A DNA stretch of 64,000 nucleotides, taken from positions 4,554-68,553 of the forward strand of contig NZ_JABVZR010000004.1 of the NCBI RefSeq assembly GCF_017163935.1. The letters run 5' to 3'. The notes under the pieces were generated by a model, which saw only the letters and a program-made list of their open reading frames with translations, ran no database searches and was not told the DNA's origin. The position numbers and the translations under genes are program-made. The stretch's first letter is position 1, and each line of letters starts with the position of its first letter. The stretch comes from Novosphingobium terrae. Its GTDB lineage: Bacteria; Pseudomonadota; Alphaproteobacteria; Sphingomonadales; Sphingomonadaceae. This document shows, piece by piece, positions 34,849 to 42,577 of the stretch.

Positions 34849-35558
34849 TGCGAATGGCTTCGCACGACATCAACACTCCATAAAGCCAATGTTTTCCATT
34901 TATGTACTTTTTCTGGAACCATGGCCTGCGGCGGTGGGAGATTGAATGGCGGCTCGCAAAGGTCAACGGCACGAAAATCCCCTGCTGCGATATCAGCGTT
35001 GAGCTCGTGAGGACCGATCGGGCCCAAGTACCGCGAGCAAATGAACCACTTTGCAGATGATTTCGCAATATTTCTCAGGAAATTTTTGATATGATTATTG
35101 GGCAGATGTATGAGCATGTCTCGACAGAATATTAAGTCTGCGTCCGGCAAGGCGTCAACGCTCGCATCGAGGCAGTGAAACTGGCCTTTGTCTGAATAGC
35201 GGGCGTCGTTGTCGGCTATGATTTGCGGAACAATGTCCGCTCCTATATACCGCATAGAACCAAGCGGGAACTCGGACATCCAGTTCAGATCGCCACATGG
35301 CACATCTAAAATCGACTCAGCATCTGTATGAGCGATGAGGATTGGCAGTCTCGATGATAGGAAATCCCCTCGGTCCTTCGAACTTCCTTTGCCGCTTTTT
35401 GACTCGTCCCCTCCCCAATGATTGGTTTCGTAGTAGAGAGAGAAAATATCTCTAAGACCACTGGTGAGTGAATCAGGCGTATCAGAAGGGGTCAATATTT
35501 GTTGGTCAATCGTGTTATCGAATTCCATAACATTGTCCCTTCCAACCAGATTTGCCAC
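34836..35558 (-). CDS. Class I SAM-dependent methyltransferase
   Basis: A 240-residue methyltransferase. Motif I is SILDVPCGDLNWMSEF, motif II lies in YIGADIVPQII, and LIFCRDMLIHL matches motif IV. It probably methylates a small molecule. The first ATG at 35558 is used; one 30 bases in (MEFDNTIDQQ) is possible. It begins 16 bases after the TonB-like gene stop and overlaps the NUDIX gene. Confidence 0.85.
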   Translation of the reverse strand: MANLVGRDNVMEFDNTIDQQILTPSDTPDSLTSGLRDIFSLYYETNHWGGDESKSGKGSSKDRGDFLSSRLPILIAHTDAESILDVPCGDLNWMSEFPLGSMRYIGADIVPQIIADNDARYSDKGQFHCLDASVDALPDADLIFCRDMLIHLPNNHIKNFLRNIAKSSAKWFICSRYLGPIGPHELNADIAAGDFRAVDLCEPPFNLPPPQAMVPEKVHKWKTLALWSVDVVRSHSQCEI

Positions 35559-35574
35559 ATCGGCATCAAAATGT

Positions 35575-35919
35575 TCACTTTGCGGTAGGGCAACTTTTCA
35601 TGTTCTTGGGCGGAGGGGTTTTACCGAAAGCGACGCGCATCGGAAACCACACGTCACGCTCCAGATCGCCAAGTGGTGCTTCGGGCCACTGTAATTGCTG
35701 GGCCCAATTTATCATTTCCCTATCAGTAGCAGTGTTTCCAGTACTACTGAGAATGTATGCACCGTTAACAATACCCTGTTTAGATACTTTCAGACAAAGT
35801 GCCCCAGATGCATTTGCAAGGGATGCTGGAAAGTGGGTTGTATCTTGAGCGCAGAGCGGCACGCTTGCCAAACTGCATGCAACAAGTACGCCTGTCCACA
35901 TTTCTTTAAATCTGTTCAT
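35575..35919 (-). CDS. Exported protein with TonB-C-like domain
   Basis: A 114-residue protein with a signal peptide (cleavage likely after VPLCA) and a body resembling a TonB C-terminal domain: a strand GALCLKVSKQGIVNGAYIL, then a helix with EMINWAQQLQWP and a final strand. It lacks the membrane anchor and proline-rich linker of TonB. Its place at the head of the minus-strand group suggests co-transcription, with an unknown role at the envelope. Confidence 0.65.
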   Translation of the reverse strand: MNRFKEMWTGVLVACSLASVPLCAQDTTHFPASLANASGALCLKVSKQGIVNGAYILSSTGNTATDREMINWAQQLQWPEAPLGDLERDVWFPMRVAFGKTPPPKNMKSCPTAK

Positions 35920-36167
35920 ATTACCCCATTTATATAGGATATATTCCGAACTAGGTATTTGACAAATTTTGCTGCGGCATAAATATGTATTACATATATG
36001 AGATATATAAATACATTATAACGCCTGTTTCGCTTGAGTGAGCGAACCTCCATTGTGAGTTGTGCGCATTGCTTGCGTGCTAAGCTGATTTGTAAGGGTA
36101 AAAAAATATAATGTGGAGTTATTGTAGATTCCCGACAGGCTTAAAGCCCGCGCGGCGCCCCCCCTCT

Positions 36168-36193
36168 GTCAACCAAACGGTCGATTAGTTGAC
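36168..36193. repeat. Imperfect inverted repeat GTCAAC...GTTGAC
   Basis: A 26-base imperfect palindrome with GTCAAC and GTTGAC ends and a CG-N2-CG centre, flanked by T and TGACA. It lies in the 452-base gap 35920-36371 that also holds the long palindrome and the phd promoter. It may be a protein-binding site, perhaps for the resolvase at 37407. Confidence 0.4.
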
Positions 36194-36275
36194 TGACAAC
36201 CGGGCTCGCGAGTTGATCGCTGTTCCTAAGGATTGTCGGGGATTGTGCGCTGCACAAAATCGGGCAACTTAGCAC

Positions 36276-36315
36276 CTGTCAATTAAATCAGAAAAAATTC
36301 TGATTTAATTGACAG
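36276..36315. repeat. Perfect 18-bp inverted repeat upstream of phd-vapC
   Basis: CTGTCAATTAAATCAGAA at 36276-36293 and TTCTGATTTAATTGACAG at 36298-36315 are perfect complements around AAAA. The right arm carries the -35 TTGACA of the phd promoter, and the left arm carries the same hexamer facing left. It could be an operator, a recombination site or a bidirectional promoter element. Confidence 0.7.
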
Positions 36316-36336
36316 TCAGGCTCATTGCTGTATGGT
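36309..36336 (+). promoter_or_regulatory. Promoter of the phd-vapC operon
   Basis: A perfect -35 TTGACA at 36309-36314, 16 bases, and -10 TATGGT at 36331-36336. The start codon of phd is 36 bases further. Confidence 0.6.
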
Positions 36337-36351
36337 TAGGTACATACCATA
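36331..36351. promoter_or_regulatory. Phd-type operator over the -10 region
   Basis: An imperfect palindrome with TATGGT at 36331-36336 and ACCATA at 36346-36351, and a GGTACATACC core. Phd/YefM antitoxins usually bind short GTAC-centred palindromes over their own promoter, so autoregulation is expected. Confidence 0.5.
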
Positions 36352-36371
36352 CTTCGCAGGAGTGTGCAGCC

Positions 36372-36626
36372 ATGAACACGCATTTTTTGTCGAGCAAAGA
36401 GTTCAGCCGCGATCCGGGGCGGGCGAAGAAGGCGGCGGACGATGGCGCTGTCTTCATCACAAACCGCAACCATCCAACCCATGTGCTGTTGCGGATCGAG
36501 GAATATCGCAAGCTTACGACTTCAAAGGGCTCCATTGTCGATAAATTGGCCTTGGTTGAGGCGGCAGATATCGATTTTGAAGTTCCGCGTGTCGGAATCG
36601 GCCTCAAGCCTGCGGATCTCTCCTGA
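36372..36626 (+). CDS. Phd/YefM-type antitoxin
   Basis: An 84-residue antitoxin. The N-terminal DNA-binding part has the Phd pattern (SSKEFSRDPGRAKKAADDG then VFITNRNHPTHVLLRIEEY), and the acidic C-terminus would wrap the toxin. The ATG at 36372 has AGGAG upstream; longer starts add unrelated residues and lie over the promoter. Its stop overlaps the vapC start (TGATG), the normal toxin-antitoxin arrangement. It helps keep the plasmid. Confidence 0.88.
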   Translation: MNTHFLSSKEFSRDPGRAKKAADDGAVFITNRNHPTHVLLRIEEYRKLTTSKGSIVDKLALVEAADIDFEVPRVGIGLKPADLS

Positions 36627-37051
36627 TGTTTCTTCTCGATACCAACGCCGTTTCCGAACTGCGCAAGGGCAGGCGCTCTCCATCTGCACTCCCGATCGTC
36701 GAATGGGCGGAAAAGGTCGATGAAGGTGCGCTGTTTGTTTCAGCCATCACGATCCTTGAGCTGGAAATTGGGGTCCGCCGTATTGAGCGGAAGGACAAAG
36801 CGCAGGGCGTGGTGCTACGCCATTGGTTGGATGACATGGTGCGCCCGACCTTCGCTGGGCGTATCCTTCCGGTGGACGAGGCGGTGGCGGTGGCATGCGC
36901 TTCCTTCCACGTGCCCGACCCCGCAGCCGAGAGGGATGCCTTGATTGCTGCGACAGCGATTGTGCATGGCCTATCTGTCGTAACCCGCAATGTTGCTGAC
37001 TTTGTGCGCACTGGCGTTCCCCTAATTAACCCGTGGGAGACTGAGCTATGA
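36626..37051 (+). CDS. vapC: VapC PIN-domain toxin ribonuclease
   Basis: A 141-residue PIN-domain ribonuclease. The first acidic residue is in FLLDTNAVSELRK, a Glu in SAITILELEIGV, and later aspartates in AAERDALIAATAIVHGL and TRNVADF complete the metal site. It likely cuts tRNA or mRNA when the antitoxin is lost. It overlaps both the antitoxin gene and the next gene (ATGA). Confidence 0.92.
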   Translation: MFLLDTNAVSELRKGRRSPSALPIVEWAEKVDEGALFVSAITILELEIGVRRIERKDKAQGVVLRHWLDDMVRPTFAGRILPVDEAVAVACASFHVPDPAAERDALIAATAIVHGLSVVTRNVADFVRTGVPLINPWETEL

Positions 37052-37410
37052 ACAGCGATAGCGTTCCTGGCGCTGAGCCAGAGTGGGATGCCATGATGGA
37101 AGCCGTCATGGATTCCATTCCGGTCAAGCTGTCGTATATGGAATGGCGGGATCTCAGATCTCAAATTCACAAAACTGTATGGACGTACCTAAGCGACATT
37201 TTCAATCGCGCTTCGGTCGAGTTTCGTGATCGGTCGGACGGCCCCGAGGTACGTTTGTGGATGGGCGTTGGGCAGGATTCCGAGGATCTGCAGCGCGGTT
37301 TCCTCTTGTCTGAGGTCCTGGAAGAGGCCTGCTCGCCACGGGAGTTGCTTGCCGCCCGTGACATGCTGAGTGCGCGCATTGCCCAGCTTGAGCAAGGGGA
37401 TGCTCCATGA
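37048..37410 (+). CDS. Hypothetical protein between vapC and resolvase
   Basis: A 120-residue acidic, helical protein of no known family. It overlaps vapC and the resolvase by four bases on each side (ATGA at both ends), so it is translated as part of one operon. The tight coupling suggests that it works with the recombinase or the toxin pair. Confidence 0.7.
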   Translation: MNSDSVPGAEPEWDAMMEAVMDSIPVKLSYMEWRDLRSQIHKTVWTYLSDIFNRASVEFRDRSDGPEVRLWMGVGQDSEDLQRGFLLSEVLEEACSPRELLAARDMLSARIAQLEQGDAP

Positions 37411-37997
37411 AGCTCGGCTATGCCCGCGTCAGCACCAATGAGCAGAACCTGGCGCTACAGATCGATGCGCTGCGCGCTGCCGGCGCCGAGCGCATCTATG
37501 AGGACAAGGGCATCAGCGGCTCGATGGTGCTGAAGCCCGCATACTCCGACATGCTTCGAGACGCGCGGCCTGGCGACGAGGTTCTTGTCTGGAGGCTAGA
37601 CCGTTTGGGTAGATCTCTCCCCGCGTTGATCGGTGAGCTGGAAATGCTCGCCCACCTTCAGGTAGGGTTTCGCTCGCTTACCGAGCAGATCGAGACGATA
37701 ACCCCCGGAGGCCGACTGTTCTTCCACATGGTTGGCGCTTTCGCGCAATTTGAGCGGGATGTGATCCGTGATCGCACAAATGCGGGCCTGCGAGCTGCGC
37801 GCGATTCAGGTTCCAAGCTTGGCCGCCCCGCCACAATCACCGACGAACGATGGGCTGAAGCTAAAGCGCTGATGGCGCCTCCAACCAATAAAGGCGCGGC
37901 TGCTATCGCTAAGCTGCTCGGGGTTACCCGGCAAGCTGTCTATAAGCGGCTCGATAAGGACAAGGCTGTTTTAAATGGAAATCAATGTGCAGGCTGA
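37407..37997 (+). CDS. Serine recombinase (resolvase/invertase family)
   Basis: A 196-residue small serine recombinase. The nucleophile is Ser9 in GYARVSTNEQNL. The arginines in VWRLDRLGRS complete the catalytic set, and a helix-turn-helix lies at the end (AAIAKLLGVTRQAVYKRL). Such enzymes resolve plasmid multimers or cointegrates. No transposase gene accompanies it. Candidate target sites are the dyads at 19738 and 38776 and the palindromes at 36168-36315. Confidence 0.92.
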   Translation: MKLGYARVSTNEQNLALQIDALRAAGAERIYEDKGISGSMVLKPAYSDMLRDARPGDEVLVWRLDRLGRSLPALIGELEMLAHLQVGFRSLTEQIETITPGGRLFFHMVGAFAQFERDVIRDRTNAGLRAARDSGSKLGRPATITDERWAEAKALMAPPTNKGAAAIAKLLGVTRQAVYKRLDKDKAVLNGNQCAG

Positions 37998-38502
37998 TTG
38001 GGAAATCGACCCAGAATGGGGTGGCGGTAGCTACGGCGAGAAGGCCAATGTATGGCCTTTCGAGCTGGTCGCCTATGAAATCCAGGCCAGTGGCGAGTAT
38101 GACCGTAAGATTGGCTGGGAGGTCTTTAGTGGTCCCATGCTGCACAGCTTGGTCGCAAAGGGCGAAGCAGCCAGCTTTGAAGCCGCCCAGCGGGCCGCTG
38201 AAGCAGTGTGGGAGAAGTTGCAGCTGCCGCTCCCGCGCGATCTCGAATGGGACGACCCCGAGCCCGGTCGGATCGAGGGCTCAACATTCTGGCTTGCTAC
38301 CTATTGGCCGGAAGGTTTCTCGCTTGTGGTGACCACCCGGCCTGCCGAGGTGGAGGATGGGGTCCTGTACCCCCAAGTTTATCGTTGGGAGATCCTTCCG
38401 GCGATGACCTCGGAAGCGATCTACACGGGGGAGGAAAATGGACTGGAGCAAGCCCAGGCAACCGCAGCAGCAGTCCTGTCTCTTGCGTTAAACCCTGTTT
38501 GA
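37975..38502 (+). CDS. Hypothetical protein downstream of resolvase
   Basis: A 175-residue protein rich in Trp, Glu and Pro with no family I recognise (for example WEIDPEWGGGSYGEKANVWP). It overlaps the resolvase by 23 bases and closes the phd-vapC operon. Its high Trp content and lack of membrane helices suggest a compact soluble protein. Confidence 0.65.
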   Translation: MEINVQADWEIDPEWGGGSYGEKANVWPFELVAYEIQASGEYDRKIGWEVFSGPMLHSLVAKGEAASFEAAQRAAEAVWEKLQLPLPRDLEWDDPEPGRIEGSTFWLATYWPEGFSLVVTTRPAEVEDGVLYPQVYRWEILPAMTSEAIYTGEENGLEQAQATAAAVLSLALNPV

Positions 38503-38546
38503 TCGACCACTTGGAAGGATGTAACCAGTGACTGGCTTGGGGCGCT

Positions 38547-38759
38547 TCAGTCAGCGCCCTTTTCACGACGCTCCAGCGCTTCATCAACAGCCTCACGGAT
38601 GAACTGGGCGCGCTTCTGCGCACCAACCAGCGCATCGATACGGCCCAATGCCTCCGGCGTAAGCCGGACAGCCGTAACTTTCACTCCAAGAGGCGGACGT
38701 CCCATAGCCTTGCGACTAACCGATGACTGTTTCTCTGCCAAGCTGATATTTTCCGTCAT
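38547..38759 (-). CDS. Ribbon-helix-helix DNA-binding protein
   Basis: A 70-residue basic protein with a ribbon-helix-helix core: strand VKVTAVRLTPEALGRIDAL then helix AQFIREAVDEALERRE, as in CopG/ParD antitoxins. No toxin gene follows it. It faces away from the dyad at 38776-38809, 17 bases before its start, which may be its operator. Confidence 0.75.
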   Translation of the reverse strand: MTENISLAEKQSSVSRKAMGRPPLGVKVTAVRLTPEALGRIDALVGAQKRAQFIREAVDEALERREKGAD

Positions 38760-38775
38760 TGGTTATTGAACTCCA

Positions 38776-38809
38776 TAACCGTATGCGCTTACATAAGCGT
38801 CATTGGTTA
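38776..38809. repeat. 34-bp dyad, right copy (divergent operator/promoter)
   Basis: TAACC-N5-CGCTTA-CA-TAAGCG-N5-GGTTA, 33 of 34 bases as at 19738. It lies between the divergent RHH gene and the 57-residue gene. An extra half copy, GTCATTGGTTA, precedes it at 38756. It could be the RHH operator or a recombination site. Confidence 0.7.
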
Positions 38810-38821
38810 TGGAGGCAAGAC

Positions 38822-38995
38822 ATGGATATTCAAGAGCAGCTGGATGCGCTTAATGACATTGCTACCGACCTGGACCGAGGGGTTAGTATGTCCCGCCAGA
38901 GCGAATTGGCTGCGTGGCTGCATGAGATTATCGGAGAGCTTCGAGCACAAGGCGGGCTTGATCGGCCAAACCATCTGGCTGGTGGCGGTGGGTGA
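38822..38995 (+). CDS. Small hypothetical protein behind the dyad
   Basis: A 57-residue helical protein (MDIQEQLDALNDIATDLDRG) with a strong GGAGG ribosome site six bases before the ATG, immediately after the right dyad. No family recognised. It may be controlled by the RHH protein divergent from it. Confidence 0.6.
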   Translation: MDIQEQLDALNDIATDLDRGVSMSRQSELAAWLHEIIGELRAQGGLDRPNHLAGGGG

Positions 38996-39034
38996 AAAGG
39001 GCTAACGGCTACCTCCTCATTCAGGAGAAAATTT

Positions 39035-39307
39035 ATGCCCATCCCAGAAAGTTCTGTTGTTGTTGGCGGCTGTTATGAAACCGCAGAAAAGCAGCAGCGG
39101 CGGGTAATAAAGATTCAGGGTGATAAAGTTACTTATCAATCTTGGGGTGGCAATGTGCAGAACACAAAGGGGCCGCTGCCGTGGATACCGGTAAACATCA
39201 AAAAATTCGCGCAAGATGTTGAACAAGCGATTGCTTGCCCAGCGGATTTGCCGCCGATGCCAACGGCCCACGCGGATGATGACACTCATGAAGATTCTGC
39301 CGAGTAA
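39035..39307 (+). CDS. Hypothetical protein
   Basis: A 90-residue protein with a beta-rich first half (VVVGGCYETAEKQQRRVIKI) and an acidic tail. AGGAG precedes the ATG. No family recognised. It is the last plus-strand gene before the convergent trb operon. Confidence 0.6.
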   Translation: MPIPESSVVVGGCYETAEKQQRRVIKIQGDKVTYQSWGGNVQNTKGPLPWIPVNIKKFAQDVEQAIACPADLPPMPTAHADDDTHEDSAE

Positions 39308-39407
39308 CTATCTCAAAACCTCTGGAACGTGAGAAAATTGGTGCTAACTGGCGTTGATCCAGTTTCGTCATGGACCCTCCCGTTCTCCGAAACATGAGGA
39401 TCGTTTT

Positions 39408-39444
39408 GCGCGCTCAGGCCATTGCGACCTGAGCCTGAGCGCGC
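39408..39444. terminator. Hairpin between convergent transcripts
   Basis: GCGCGCTCAGGC at 39408-39419 pairs perfectly with GCCTGAGCGCGC at 39433-39444. It lies between the last plus-strand gene and the end of the minus-strand trb operon, the usual place for a two-way terminator, though no long T-run follows. Confidence 0.6.
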
Positions 39445-39468
39445 AATTCTTCACTTAGGCCCTGCTAT

Positions 39469-40467
39469 TCAAGGCATACGTGGCGCGATATTCCGCTCAA
39501 CGTACCCCGTCGATGCGTCCGACATGACCAGCCTGCCCCTACTATTCTTTTCATGGCGAATTGAGGTGTTGGCGGAGGTCCGAACGCCATTGAGAGACGC
39601 GCCCTGAAGGAGCGGAGAAGGGTCTACCGGCTGACCATTCACCCTCACTTCGTAATGAAGGTGAGGGCCAGTTGCGATGCCAGTTGCGCCAACCGCACCA
39701 ATCTCCTGCCCCTGAAGCACACTTTGCCCCCTCGACACGACCACCCGTGAAAGGTGGCCGTATCGCGTAGCGAGGCCATCGCCTCGATCGACCTCGATCA
39801 AGAGGCCGTAGCCTCTCATCCACCCTGCGTAACTCACGACGCCACCGGACGCCGCCACGACAGGGGTTCCCTGCCTGGCCGCTAGGTCAACGCCTGCATG
39901 GGCTTTCCATCCCCCCGTGACAGGATGCCAGCGCCAGCCAAAGCCGCTTGTTACAACCACAGGAGCAGCTTTCGGGTGAAAGCTCGCGGGTGTCACCGTA
40001 GCTGGAGATGGTGCTGGAGCTTCAGCGCCAGCTTCAGGGGCAACATTGTAATTGCGTGCGAGCCATGAAGTCCATTTGGCGCCAGAAATTAGGAGTACCC
40101 GGCGATAGGCCGCATTGTAGACGGGCGTGTAGGAGTGATAATTGGCTGCCCGTGTCCACAGATCACCCTTATCACGCAAAAGGTGGCCGCGTATCCTCCA
40201 TGCAGCCAATTTGTAAGGGTAGCAGCCCGGAGCCATCGCGTCAGCGGCGGTGATCCCGTAGCGTTGCAATGAAGCAATATAACGGGTGTTCAGCTGCATC
40301 GAGCCCAGGTCGTAAGTCGCATTACTGTTGCGCCGCGCAAGGCCGGGCCGCCCATTCTCGCGTTCCGCCACCGCGAGCATGATGTTGGCCGGAACGCCAT
40401 ACTCCGCAGCGGCGCTGATCGAACAGACAACGCGCTCTTGCATTGCCGGAGGAAGATCAAAAGCCAT
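39469..40467 (-). CDS. VirB1-like lytic transglycosylase fused to M23 peptidase
   Basis: A 332-residue two-domain wall enzyme. The N-terminal half is a soluble-lytic-transglycosylase-like domain (AVAERENGRPGLARRNSN with the catalytic Glu, then DLGSMQLNT). After a Pro/Ala linker comes an M23/LytM metallopeptidase with the zinc ligands in HAGVDLAA and GPHLHYEVR. It would open peptidoglycan for the Trb channel and pilus. No signal peptide is visible at the N-terminus, so export must use another route or an upstream start was missed. It is the last gene of the trb operon. Confidence 0.87.
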   Translation of the reverse strand: MAFDLPPAMQERVVCSISAAAEYGVPANIMLAVAERENGRPGLARRNSNATYDLGSMQLNTRYIASLQRYGITAADAMAPGCYPYKLAAWRIRGHLLRDKGDLWTRAANYHSYTPVYNAAYRRVLLISGAKWTSWLARNYNVAPEAGAEAPAPSPATVTPASFHPKAAPVVVTSGFGWRWHPVTGGWKAHAGVDLAARQGTPVVAASGGVVSYAGWMRGYGLLIEVDRGDGLATRYGHLSRVVVSRGQSVLQGQEIGAVGATGIATGPHLHYEVRVNGQPVDPSPLLQGASLNGVRTSANTSIRHEKNSRGRLVMSDASTGYVERNIAPRMP

Positions 40468-40469
40468 CG

Positions 40470-42296
40470 TTATTCCCCTTCCTTCGCACCGGATATCGTG
40501 TCGCCTGCAAAATTTGATGCTGCCGGGCCGGTCGCTGGCGCGAGGGCATCCGATTGATTGCCGCCAGCAGATCCGCGGATCGCCGCCTTGGCATTCTCCA
40601 TCGCAGCCGCTGGCCCGTCAGCAAGCATTGAGCGGGCCTGTTCGGCTGCAACAGCGGTCTTGGCACGATTCATCAAGTCGGCCCCGCTGGCGGCATCCTT
40701 CGCATCCTGCCGCTCTTGCGCAGCAGCGCCGGGGTTGCTGATCTCAGCGGCGAGTTTACCGCCAATGGTATCACTAACCCTGTCCTGCCATTTCTGTGCA
40801 GTGTTGGAGATAGCGTTGGACGCCATGCGCCCCACGCCAGCGGCGAAAGCTTTAGCCGCCCCGCCGCCACCGCCACCGCTGCCACCGCTGCCACCGCTGC
40901 CACCGCTGCCACCGGCAGAGGCGCCACCAGCAGCGCTTCCTCCGTTTGCCGCCTCGGTATCACCACTCGCGCTTTCGCCTCCCGAGCTGGCACTCCCGTT
41001 GGCGCCATTAGCGGTACTGCCGCCCTCGCCCGCTGCGCCTGAAGCGCCGGCGTCCTTACTGCCATCCCCAGGAGCTGAAGCTGCTTGCTCGCCCTCTTGG
41101 GTAGAACCAGAGGAATCCGTGTCGGACGATGAAGCGGACGCCATGCCTGCTGCCTGACCCATGGCACTTCCACTTGCCGATCCCATGGCAGAGGCCAGTG
41201 GCGACCCCCCTTCACTGCTGCCGGCTTCACCTCCGGCAGAGCTACCGGCCATAGGCGAGGCCATGGGAGCCCCTGCCTCACTGCCGCCAGCACCGGCTTG
41301 CGAAGCTGCCGATATTGCTTGCGCAACACCTGCTGCGTTTGCCGCACCCGATGCCATTGCAGCAGCCCCGCCCGTGGCCACAGCCGCTCCCGCCACGGCA
41401 GCATCACGCATGGCGCGACTTGCCATGCCGCTGATCGAACCGGCAGCACCGACAGCGTGGCCAGAGAGCATGTTCGCCAGCATAGGGGGGAGCTTTTCAG
41501 AAAGCATATAGATCAGCAGCGCAATAATAAGCAGCGCTACGTCATCTTCGATGGTGTTGGTGCTAGAAGCGGTGAAGCTTGTAAGCATTTGATTGCCAAC
41601 ACCGAGTATCAGGACAACCGCCATTAGGGAAAGCGATACGCCAAATACAGTCTTGAAATAGTTGATCGCGATATCAGAAGTCCATCGCGACCCGCCAAAT
41701 CCAAGAAGGAACACCCCCGCGTAGGCGAGGAAGTAAACCGTGATTTGGATCAGGATGAAGTTGATGACGCAGAGCGCAAGTACAATAAGAAGGACGATGC
41801 AAACCAAAATCGAAGCAAGGCTTTGAGCAAGGTCAGTTAATGACAGTGCGCTGACCGTGTTCGATAGGATTTTAAAGCCGATAGCCAGAAAATCAGCTGA
41901 CGATACACTTGAAAAACCGGCTGCTTCATTGCCCATTTGAGTTGTCGAATTGATGATCGCTGTAGCGATTGCAACGCCATTGGATAAGAAAAAACCGAAA
42001 ATTCCCGTAAAAACAACGAAGCGTATCAGTTCACCAAGGATATCGCCTAGTTCGGCCTGCTGCACAGCTTTTTGACCGAAAGTCCAAACTGCACTGATAA
42101 GCGCCAAGCAGTAAAACAGGTAACTCGCATCCTTCTGAAACGTCCCAGACCATCCCGTCATTGCCGAGGTGAAGCGCGTAGTCACATTATCAAGAATGGT
42201 TGTGCTGTTCGCGGTTTGAGCAAATGCCGGACCCGATAAGGCCAGGCCAAGGGTGATGCCGAGGGCAATCAGGACGTGACGAGGAATGCGGGGCAT
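40470..42296 (-). CDS. trbL: TrbL polytopic channel protein (VirB6-like)
   Basis: A 608-residue inner-membrane channel component. A signal peptide (GPAFA) and at least six helices fill the first ~290 residues, including LLIVLALCVINFILIQITVY. The rest is a Gly/Ala/Ser-rich tail with a run of GGS repeats at about residues 470-482, encoded by a simple repeat near 40870-40915. TrbL of RP4 has the same plan. It lies after trbK and before the wall enzyme. Confidence 0.88.
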   Translation of the reverse strand: MPRIPRHVLIALGITLGLALSGPAFAQTANSTTILDNVTTRFTSAMTGWSGTFQKDASYLFYCLALISAVWTFGQKAVQQAELGDILGELIRFVVFTGIFGFFLSNGVAIATAIINSTTQMGNEAAGFSSVSSADFLAIGFKILSNTVSALSLTDLAQSLASILVCIVLLIVLALCVINFILIQITVYFLAYAGVFLLGFGGSRWTSDIAINYFKTVFGVSLSLMAVVLILGVGNQMLTSFTASSTNTIEDDVALLIIALLIYMLSEKLPPMLANMLSGHAVGAAGSISGMASRAMRDAAVAGAAVATGGAAAMASGAANAAGVAQAISAASQAGAGGSEAGAPMASPMAGSSAGGEAGSSEGGSPLASAMGSASGSAMGQAAGMASASSSDTDSSGSTQEGEQAASAPGDGSKDAGASGAAGEGGSTANGANGSASSGGESASGDTEAANGGSAAGGASAGGSGGSGGSGGSGGGGGGAAKAFAAGVGRMASNAISNTAQKWQDRVSDTIGGKLAAEISNPGAAAQERQDAKDAASGADLMNRAKTAVAAEQARSMLADGPAAAMENAKAAIRGSAGGNQSDALAPATGPAASNFAGDTISGAKEGE

Positions 42297-42307
42297 AAGG
42301 ACCTCGG

Positions 42308-42565
42308 TTAGATTCCGGCTTTAATGCTGGTGTGGGCGGATTTGGTGTAGCCGTCGCTCGCAGCTTTCCACTTCCGGCGATGCGCCTCAGAAAGGCCGTC
42401 GCCAGCGTTCTTGCAATTCTCGCTCAGCGTGGAAGCAGTACGGCATTCGTTATTGACTTTAATTGCCTCATCTTCGTGATCGGCATAGTAATCTTTACTA
42501 TGCGATGCATCGCCACATGCGGAAAGCATCATAATGGCGATGAGGCAAAAATAGGTCTTCTTCAT
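42308..42565 (-). CDS. trbK: TrbK/EexN-like entry-exclusion lipoprotein
   Basis: An 85-residue lipoprotein: lipobox LSAC at position ~17, then an acidic spacer and the Cys pair in NNECRTASTLSENCKNAGDG, the pattern of EexN/TrbK exclusion proteins (a second Cys followed by N-A). In RP4, TrbK blocks entry of a second like plasmid. It lies between trbJ and trbL exactly as in RP4 Tra2. Confidence 0.85.
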   Translation of the reverse strand: MKKTYFCLIAIMMLSACGDASHSKDYYADHEDEAIKVNNECRTASTLSENCKNAGDGLSEAHRRKWKAASDGYTKSAHTSIKAGI

Positions 42566-42577
42566 AAAAACTCCTCG

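Noticed and set aside
40870..40915. Direct-repeat array (CRISPR-like) in trbL
   Set aside because: It is a simple GGS-coding repeat in a Gly-rich protein tail, with no spacers.
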